A DNA stretch of 64,000 nucleotides from Trichobilharzia szidati (lineage: Eukaryota; Platyhelminthes; Trematoda; Strigeidida; Schistosomatidae). The translations under genes were made by a program, and so were the position numbers. Positions within the stretch are counted from its first letter, which is position 1. Every line of letters starts with the position of its first letter. The DNA lies in the NCBI GenBank assembly GCA_944472155.2, contig OX235277.1, forward strand, positions 31,134,804-31,198,803, read 5' to 3'. Positions 10,773 through 20,797 of this stretch are shown one piece after another. A model generated the notes under the pieces. The model saw nothing but the letters and a program-made list of their open reading frames with translations. It was not told the origin of the DNA and did no database searches.

Positions 10773-11496
10773 TAGCCAATTTTAACGTTGCATTACTTGC
10801 ATATAGACGTTTATTTCAAATTGCGCACTTCTGCTTCTTACGAATCTGATTGGTCGCTAGAGGTAGTTTCGTCTAGGGCTGCCATAGCTTACAGTCACCC
10901 AATTTTCATATAAATTCACCCGAAAAGAGCCAAATAAGCACCAAAATTACGACAACTGCATTTGCCTGGACAACTAGCCCCAACTCAAGTCAACTTAACC
11001 GCGCAAATGCCTACAATGTGAAGCAGGTGGCGCCACTTCAAATTGGAGATATGCTATATAATCGCTCGTCTGGTGGAACGATCAGCCATTTCCAGAACTC
11101 TTTTGCCTTCTTCAGATTCTGCCATATTAAGACAGTCTTCCAAGGCTTTTTTAAAATTTATATTTCGTATAAACTGGTGTTTACAAGAAATGCATACGCT
11201 GCTGTGCATTCATCGATTAAGTGAACTAGTTCTAGGCGGCTGTGGTGGCCTTATATATCCCACTTATATTTTACGCCTCACGATTCCATAATATTTCTTA
11301 TTACCCTTTCCCATGTGCATCGTTCTTTTCTGTTACTTCTGTTGTGTGTGCATGTGCTCACAATGTCTCATCTGACCTTCGGTCAATCTTCTTGCACTAC
11401 CTATACCTACATTGTCTACCCTCCGACGCAACTCCCATTCAAGCCAACAAATGCAAATTTCTGTAGAGTGTTTGTTAGCCCTACTAGAGGACCGGA

Positions 11497-11978
11497 TGTT
11501 AGGTCAAACTCCATTCACGGCAGCAGCTGAGTCCTTACATGCTGCACACTACAAACCACAATCTTGACCAATCCTCGCACCACTCCTCTTGAAGTCTACC
11601 AGAGCTAAAGCAGTCGAGTGGCGGGATTTACTACGCAGACGTTCACCGAAGATCTGGAACCTCTGCCTTACAATCAATAAGCGAGCTCAAAGAAATCACT
11701 GGTTTATACTAGCTCGTAATCAGGATATTGGATATTGGATCTGATACAGCGGAAATGGAAAATACTTCATTTTGTGATTTCATAGTGTTGGAGACGTTTT
11801 TTCATGGTGAACGAAGATGAAAATTAATAATTGTCTTCATATAGATGCGTAGTATCCATGAAAAATCTACTTAGACTTTTATTGGACATTTAAGTGGTTT
11901 TTGTTTGAAATGTTGCCAAGAAGCTGTTGCTACGGTTATGTTTTGATAATATTTGATTAATAATATACCGGCATCTAA
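11497..11978. other. Upstream region of RSPH1
   Basis: Non-repeated within the window. No clear TATA box near the gene and no other gene seen. The palindrome ends 480 bp before the RSPH1 start codon, so the promoter lies next to or inside the rearranged DNA. Confidence 0.4.
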
Positions 11979-12032
11979 ATGTCTGACGATGAGGCAGAAG
12001 AGATTGAGGAAGAGGAGGGTGTTTATTTAGGA
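11979..12032 (+). CDS. RSPH1: RSPH1 exon 1
   Basis: 18 codons, acidic N-terminus, ending in phase 0 at a GTGAGT donor. The start ATG at 11979 is the first in frame, and the peptide resembles the glutamate-rich N-terminus of RSPH1 proteins. The following intron (12033-12071) is only 39 bp. Confidence 0.88.
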
Positions 12033-15000
12033 GTGAGTAAATAAGTTATTTCTAGTTTTTATAATGAACAGGAATACGAAGGGGGAAGAAATGAGCGTGA
12101 TGAACGTCACGGTTACGGGAAAGCTACGTTACCAAACGGAGATACCTATGAAGGAATGTATGAAAATGGGAAGCGAAGCGGAGCCGGACTATACAGGTAA
12201 GTTTTGTCTATTAATGATTCACAAGGTTTAAAAATGGTGCTCGCTATGACGGAATGTATGAAGATAACAAACGACATGGTCAAGGAACCTTCTATTACCC
12301 CGACGGTTCAGTTTATGAAGGTAAATATGAGTTTAGATTTTACATTTTTCAATGTCAAGGAAACTGGAGTGGGGGTCTAAGATATGGCCAGGGGAAATAT
12401 ACATATATCAACGGAGATACATATGAAGGTGAATGGAGGGAACATCTGAGGCACGGGAGAGGTACATATACTTTTGCGGCAACAAAACTGCAGTATGTTG
12501 GAAACTGGAAGGCAGGAAAAATGGATGGATACGGAGAGCTGTTGCACCCTCACCATCGTTTTATCGGGTTCTGGAAGGATGGGATGGTAGGCTATTTTTA
12601 TCCCTAGATTTATCTTTAATTACATATGTGCTTTTTGGCGAAGTTAAACTAAAGCGCCCACCCGGTCTGCTTATCTTCTAACTTGAACAGGCAATAATTA
12701 AGGAGCGGTATTGTTCCTTTTACATAAAAGTTACGAAATTATTTAAAAGATGAATGTAGATGATGTTGTTCTGAGTTCCATATATATGATTCTTCTGTTG
12801 AATGCACCCTTAAAATCCTATTCGCTTCAAGACACCAGATATCATGTCAAGCTGATCCCTCATATGCATCTTTAGTAACGCTGATTAGTCCATCATTCAT
12901 AAATTGTCAAACATGCGACCCTTACGGAACTCGTTAAGCGAATCCAGAACAGAAGGCATAGTCTACTTTGGTTATACAATTTGTAACTGTAGTCATTTTT
13001 CGAAGATCGTCTACCGGGTACTTGCTACAGCAATCATAGCTATACCTTAAATTCGCCGCTTTTTGTTAAATGGTATTCAGATGTATAATGCTGACACAAA
13101 CGTTTGTGATTCAATGAAGTTTTCACTAAACTAAATATCGTGTGTCACGAAAATTTCAGGTAAATAAATAAGTATTCTGGAAATGCGGGGAACTTATATA
13201 AGTTGTTTACACTGAAAACAAACCGTTAAATCAAAAGAAAGTAAAACGCAAATTGCCGGTGAATGATACAATCAATTACAATATGCAATTACAAAATACT
13301 TAAAACTTAATTTTACTGCTGTCAGTGGGACAAAATGGTGTTGATATAATACTTTTGAATGGACACACTGTGTGTTTTTATCAATTAAATTCATTCTAGA
13401 ATGAAGTTATACTCTACCAAAGTACCCAGATTCTTCTTCTGATAAAATTAAGTAATATTAAACGGACTATGACAAAAGAAAATTGACTTTCATGACAATC
13501 TTCTCAGCGATAACATTTGCACACGTGTGAACTATACGAAGTCAGTCAGGAGAAGAGATAGATTAGCTGTCTCTTAACCTAGTTTATTAAGAATGAATTA
13601 GTTAGTGTAAGCAAATCACTTTTTAACCATCAACAACTATGGCGTAAACTAATACTTAATTGCAGTTATCTTGCGCTTATAAAGGTCACTTAAATCAGCA
13701 AATCAATCAACCACGTGAATATGCATTTTTGTTAAAGACGAACTAAACACTAAATACAAGTGTCATATTTGTATATGTGGGTAAGAATCACAGTCAACTA
13801 TTAGACACAAATTCAAATAAGTGAAATGAGAGTATTATTTTACATTACAGTGGGTATCAAATATTGGAGAAAACAGTAAGTTAGACAAAGAAAACGAGAA
13901 GACGACTGATCAACTGGAGTCATGAGATTAAAACTGGGTTGAAGCAGAACTGAACTGAGCTCCAAAAAGGAACAGGATTAGTAAATAACAAGTTAACAAC
14001 TATTTATTCAGATGAGTAGATATCATAAAAAAGTTTAATAGTCACACAGATGACAATGAAATAGTGGGTGACGGTAATGAGAACAGTGCTAAGCAGCAAT
14101 CTCATCCTCAAGTTTCTCTAGGTCTTCTGAAATCTAGATCTATATTTACTTCACTGTATAAAATGCCATTTTCTTGAGTATATTTCGATGATAACTAGCA
14201 TTAATTCTTCCAAGTGGTACAATGGGGTTCTTGTGAGGATTAAAGTATTGTCAGTTCCTTTTACAGTAAAAAATCAGGTTCGCCCAATGATAGAATTGAG
14301 ACAGCATGAACGTCACTGCTGAAATTAATAAATTTTTTGAAAGTTGTTATAAGGTCCTCAAATGTTCTTAAGTATGACTGAAAAAGTAAGTCCATAAACT
14401 ATAAATCTTTAACTAAACTGATTTAGCCATTTTCACTATCTTTTAACTAGCGTGAAACACTAGGTGACAACGAAATGTACTGAGTGCCATGCCAAAGGAA
14501 ATAGGGAATATGTTTTTAGACTATGCGTTAAAAGTAAGCATGAAATAGTTCGCGAATATGAAAATACAACTGGGTGAAAATCTTGGGATGGCTCTTTAGC
14601 CGATCTTAGTGATTTGTCTACAGCTCAATATACAACTTTATCCATTTTGAAGTATGATCTAAAGAACCAATGTCAAGAGCTGAGGTATTTAAACTTATGT
14701 GTGAAATTTTAGCAGAGAAGTGGATTTTTGTTCCGAAAAACAATTGTTACAGGTATTAAAATGGCTAATCAAAGAAATAAATAACACCATAAAGCACTGA
14801 GGTAACCGATGGCGAACAGGAATAAGTAAGTACTCTCAGGAAAAAGTACTGTTACATTTCAGGAAAATTTAAAATTGCATTACTTTGACTCATAAACGTA
14901 AGAATCAAAGCGAACCTGTCACTATGCTGATTTCACTTAATTTTGTTTTTATACTAATAAAGAAAAATTAATTCAGAGATGCGAGGAATTAGTTAAACTG

Positions 15001-18000
15001 TCTGTCTTCACAAACAGTATGTGGAACATTGTGTTTTATAATATGAAAGTGTATTCGCTGTATCTAGTGGTCGGGACTCGTCACATGTGTTTTCATATAC
15101 AATGAATGTATATATATAATTAGTTTAAGAGACTGATTTCACAATATAACGAATGTGCCAGTCTACGACATTTTAGTTTTCTTAGAACTTTTAAATGCAT
15201 GTTACGCTTTTACAGTGTCGAATTGTGGAGCTAAACCTATTGATAGATGTTTAAGAGGCTGATCACTAACTGACTTTAGTCAGGAAAGCACTGAAAACTA
15301 AAGAGTACTGAATGGCTGTCTCATCCTTGTTCGGGACTCTTCAACGGTACGCATCCATGACTCCATAAGGGATCATTCGTAAGACTTACGGGTTACGGAA
15401 TCCAGTGGCCCATCAACTCTAACTCTTGTCATTTCTCGATATGTAATGTGTGCGCTAGCCAATGTTATCTATGAGTATTAGTCATCGTACACAATTTGAT
15501 GGATATCATGGATCACGAATTCCCACTAGAACTTCAGTCGAATTCATCCTGTAGTCAGTCATTAGTGAGCGCTAGATTATTTTTCAAGTTTTGGTTTGCA
15601 GGGATTTGATCGATTTCAGGGTTGATCACTGACTGGCTTCAAATAGAGAACCACTGAAACCGGAGAGTACTATACAGCTGTTTCACACTTGTTTGGGTTC
15701 TTTATCGGTATGCACCAGTGACCCCACCAGTGATACTATCCCAGGGCTCAATAGTCAACAAACTTTTTTCGTGACCTCAATGTTTTGGGTTCGATCCCAG
15801 GTTGTGTGGTTATAGATACATACAGTTGAAGAGACCCTAAGAAGAACGAAACAACCGTCAAATACTCCTTTTGCTTTTTATTGGTTCTCTAACTGAAGTC
15901 AGTTAGCCATCAATTTTGAAGTCAATCGAATACCTGAAAAACGAAACTTGAAAAGTGTTTTTAAATTTTTTCTTAACTGTTGACTTTGTTAATAGTTATG
16001 GAAAATTTGTTTACAGAGACTTTTATAAACTTACTATCAATAACCATTTTTCCATATGATAAGCAGTATAAGACTCACATAAGTTCATTATCTTTTAACA
16101 CATTAGGACAGTCTAATTTTCTTTAGTTAATATAACACGTTTCAACTGATTTTAACTCAGAATGCTTAGCGCTCCGGTCATTTAAACTTCAGTATAGAGT
16201 GAAGAAAAATAACTATGTAGTATCCGTTGATTGAATAGTGAAGTCCACAAGTACAGTAAGTTTGGTCGGTAAAAAAGCAGCAGAAGTTCAGAAACACAAA
16301 TCACTTTTTTCAGAGTAAATTCAGATCCTTAAGGACTACTAGTCAACAAAATGATTCAAGAATTCGTGAGATCACGATCACTGATTTTATTCTTTACTTA
16401 TTGAGAGGAAATTATTAACCTGCATATTACTTATTAGAGTGTGGGAAAGGATACTAACCGATGACAATGAACGTGCATAATCCCACGTTAATTTTTTCCA
16501 TGAAATTGTAGGTGTTCACTGGAGACGTTCCAAGAACAAGAATCAAATCAAAACTGGATTCTTTTTATTTTCCTTAGGTGTTGGTCCATAACTAAATCTA
16601 GGTCAAACTGAATCAAATTAACCAAGCCTTGACAAGTAGTGCTGTCTAGTAACAAAATCTAAGATTCACGTTCCATCCTACTGGAGACTCATCAACTGGA
16701 TTTACGTGAATCCCCAGTGAGTGACTGTGGCTCTCATGATGTACTAGCCTAGTGTTTGAAAAGATAGGTGCTGGATTCCAGTCTAAATTGGAACGTCGTT
16801 CGTTGCTGGGAATAGCTTCGTCTTTTACCGTTACATAAGTACATCTAGGTGATTAGTCTCAGACAGGGCGAAATGCGCACTTGTTAACCAACATCGATAA
16901 AGTAACTTCATTTCAATCTTCAAACATTAATAAAGCGTAAGTGGTAGGAGCTGACATTATTATGTGTAACTACAGATTAAAAATTTCGATTGCTTTACTT
17001 TAATTAGATAAATAATCAATCGCAATTCATCTCAGTAATATACGCACCCTACTCTCCCCGATGTTGCAGCAAAATTAATGATGCTTTTTCACATCACTTT
17101 AGACAATATATCTTTGCAATTACATTATCTCTCCATCAGTCTCTTGTAAATACACGTTCTAATACCAATGTGTAAGTTTTCATGAAATTATCAATTCTAC
17201 TCAGCGAACATCTAATATAAAATTGTAATGAATTTATGACTGTAAACCTTATTCTTGTGAAGACTGTGCGATCATAGCAAACACATCAACAAAGGCTGGA
17301 CATTTCGGTCCCATAAAAATTAATCCCCGGGAAGTACAAGTTAGCTTGAAAAATTAGGTGCAAATTTGATTACAAGATCCCAATGAATAAGGGAAATTGA
17401 TGATCAAGTGTTACTTTATACGGATTTGATTGATTCCAAGCTGGATGGCATTCGCACTATATTTGGATTCCATCCCAGTGAGTGAATGGTATTTGAGTTC
17501 GCCCTTGTAATCAGAATGTCCTAGATTTGAATACTGGTGGGTTCATCGATGTGTACTTAGGAAAAGTCGAAAACAAGCACGAATCAGCCGTCCAGTACTC
17601 CCTGTTTCTTAAAGGTTCTCTTAGTAAGATCATTTGGTGAAATTAATTTTGTCCCCATCTTACTGGATGGTCATTGGTTCCCATACTTTCGCTTATTACT
17701 TAGTTTCAGAGCATTTTCAAGTGCGTACATTACTATCACAGGCATCAGAGTAGTAGTCAGGAGCGTGACCTAATAATAGCTTTTAAATCTTATCATATAT
17801 ATATATATATATATTCATTAACATCTGAGATGAAAGTTTAAACAGTTTATGTAACGTGTGTTTGAATGGAGATGATATTAATCTATGAAGCAGTTAATCG
17901 GATTTTATAAGCTAAAAATGCTTCGAGAAATATATATATATATTTTTCATTAAATTTAGGTTATTGGAAAAGGAAGATATGTTTTCTCTAATTCAGGCTG

Positions 18001-20762
18001 TCAACAGATTGGGGAATACTTAGCCACTCCAGCTGTAAGTTATATATTTTTGTGAAATATTCTATTTCGAAGATTTATGAGAAAAACTGTAGACCTCTTC
18101 GTTCAAAACTTCTTTAATAAATGTAACATACAAATGGTCATGCGTGATATAACAATTTTACTTAATCTTACATTATTTAAAGGGTTTTGATTTATTCTGA
18201 TTACTAATGTAAGCACATTTTCAAATGTCGAGGATGTGAAGTGTGCGAAAGAATATCATTTATATCAAGCTCAACGTTGTTTGCAGTTGTTTGGTAACAG
18301 TCTAATGATGTTTGATAATCTAAAACTTATACCTAGAAGATACAAGTCTGACTTTCTGTTTCATGATTAAATGTCGAGGAAATGTAAATGGCGAAATTAC
18401 ACAGTGGTGTTTTCAGCTTCCATTATGGGATGTAATTTCAACACGGCAGACAGTAGCGTATATACGATAAGGGAAACAGTTTTGCACTAAACGCTTGTAA
18501 GCTGATTAAACATTAATGAAAATATATACGTATATATATATATATAAAATTAATCATTAGAAACTTCAGTTATTTCCCAATTTGGCAATGTCCAAGGGAT
18601 AACCAAAAGTTTCCACAAAGTAATGTAGCTGTTTCATACTAGTTTAATCCTCATACATTAGTTTGATATAAATTTACAAGTGAAGTCCTCATGACTTGTG
18701 GCTGTTACCTTTTGTTGGTTCAGTGTTTACTCATTCAAACTATGAAAATTCATACTTTAAAATGATGGTCAACTAATCATCTAACTGACAGAGAATCCTA
18801 TTTTCTATATGATACCGACTGTTTGAGATGGACAGTTATATACCAAACACATCAACGGTAGTACTTGCTATCCAGACAGAAAGAAATCATCTAAACATTG
18901 GACGGCCGTTTTTCTAATTTGGGCCTAATTAAGAACTAGGCTTACTCTTTTACCAGTTCGTCGAAGCAGCTAACCGGAAATCTGGTGGAGAGAACTGATT
19001 TGGATCTTTCAGCTAAATCAAGCCGAGTAAACCGCTAATTAACTCTGCCCCAAATGGGCAAAATGAACTTCCTGTGTTTAGATCACTTTGATCTGGTTAG
19101 CAAGCACCACTGACTAACGTATGTGACATGCAACTACTCATCTCAATGAATCACTTGTATATAGTTTCATGCATATATACTTTTTTTCTTGATTACCATT
19201 CATAGTATCAAGGTGGTAACATATTTTGGTGATATAAGTAGTTTTAGTTTCTAAGGGAAACTGTGGCGAAAATTTCACCCCCTCGAACTGTATATATTTC
19301 AAATTAATTTATAAATTAAGAATACGAATCATATTTTCTGTTTCCGCCTTATTAATAGAACAGTATAACGTCATATATTTGAAATGCATGATAGATAGTC
19401 ATGTTGAATTTTTGTTGAAGCTAATGAATGTTATATCACACTTATTTCATTTCGAAAAATAAATGCTCACTGTGAATTCGGATAAAGATGACTGATGAAA
19501 AATTGCCCGATGATGAAGATAGTAAGATAATTCCACGCTGGAAGGCGACATTAATCGAACCACTTCTTGAAGAAGTGAAAGTCCCAGAAGTTACTCCAGG
19601 ACCCGTGGAAGAAAAAGGTAAGCTTACGTGCTTTTTATTTTTATGATAAACTAGTGTTCAATTTAAGTCAAATAAAATGCTAAACTAATTTGAATAGGTT
19701 TAAGAGACTATTTTAACTAACTCATTAACAATCTCTCCCTCAGTCTTAGTCCTTTTAAAAGCAATAATAATCAACAACTTGCTATATAAACTATCTCAAC
19801 TTCTGTAATGACCATTTTTAATTCTATATTGAACAAATTGACTAGCTCGCTGATGAATCATTGGACAACTCAACACAGAAGTGGATTAGTTCAACCTGCT
19901 ATCTTTGTAAAGTACAAACATAAAATGATAGAGCCCATAACATAATCATATCACAGTTGACAAATGTGGATGCGAAGGGAAATGTATAAAGAATAGTAGA
20001 TCTAACATCTCGTTTTGTGTTTCGCTTACACTGAGACAGGACATATGAGCGTAAAAGTATTGCATTGTGGTCTGCACCTTATATCTATGTATCATGTAGA
20101 AGGCAAAATCAAGTAAGACACCCAAAAAGGAATAATACAACTGAAGATACTCCAGTGGTAGAATACTCACCAGCTATGCCTCATACAGTCCGGATTCCAT
20201 TCCCGATCGAGTCACTCCTAGACCTCAGTTAACGGTAGGAAGCCCAATAAAGAGAGAAGGCCAGGCTTGAAGCTAGCGGCCACACCTTGAAGAACCAACA
20301 ACAACACTGCTGCTGAAACTTGAAAACATTTGCCTGAAGCCATATATTTCATTTGAAACACAAAGGAATGAAAGAAACAGGTTGTAGAGCACTATAAAAC
20401 TAAGGTAGATAAGATAAAGTGAATGAAACACGAAGTAGATTACAAGGTAAAATCAAAAGAATCTGCTAGACTGAGAGTGATGAATCTAAGGTGTATGACG
20501 TAATGTTTCATATCTGAGCTTTTGGCGGTCACATACATGTATATCAAACATCTGCAATTTAAAATTCCCTATAGGACTTAAAAAAGAAGTTGGTGACACA
20601 CACGTCAGTTATGCACTATTGGTCTAATTGAATCAAATTTGTAGTCTGAGATAACTTAGTAAGTAGTTAGCTTATTTATACTGGTGAATCTATCTACTAA
20701 TGATACGGAACTTCACATGTGAACTATTCATTCCGTAGCCAACAATACTAACGAGGTACTGT

Positions 20763-20797
<35 letters not shown>

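Larger units (their letters stand above)
7468..11496 (-). repeat. Right arm of giant inverted repeat (4,029 bp)
   Basis: Near-perfect reverse complement of 1206-5234. The inner end at 7468 continues an exon-like open frame into the spacer, whereas the left arm is cut there by LINE B. The outer end at 11496 is an abrupt break into DNA with no match to the left flank. Each arm is therefore truncated at one end relative to the other. Confidence 0.95.
12587..17959 (+). other. RSPH1 intron 4 (5.4 kb)
   Basis: Mostly AT-rich DNA without open frames. It contains degenerate hammerhead-SINE copies between 15245 and 15910 and at 17440-17650, and TA microsatellites at about 17792-17812 and 17930-17946. 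Bases 12700-15200 hold nothing I can recognise. Confidence 0.6.

Noticed and set aside
12433..12681. 82-codon plus-strand open frame
   Set aside because: Out-of-frame shadow of RSPH1 exon 4.
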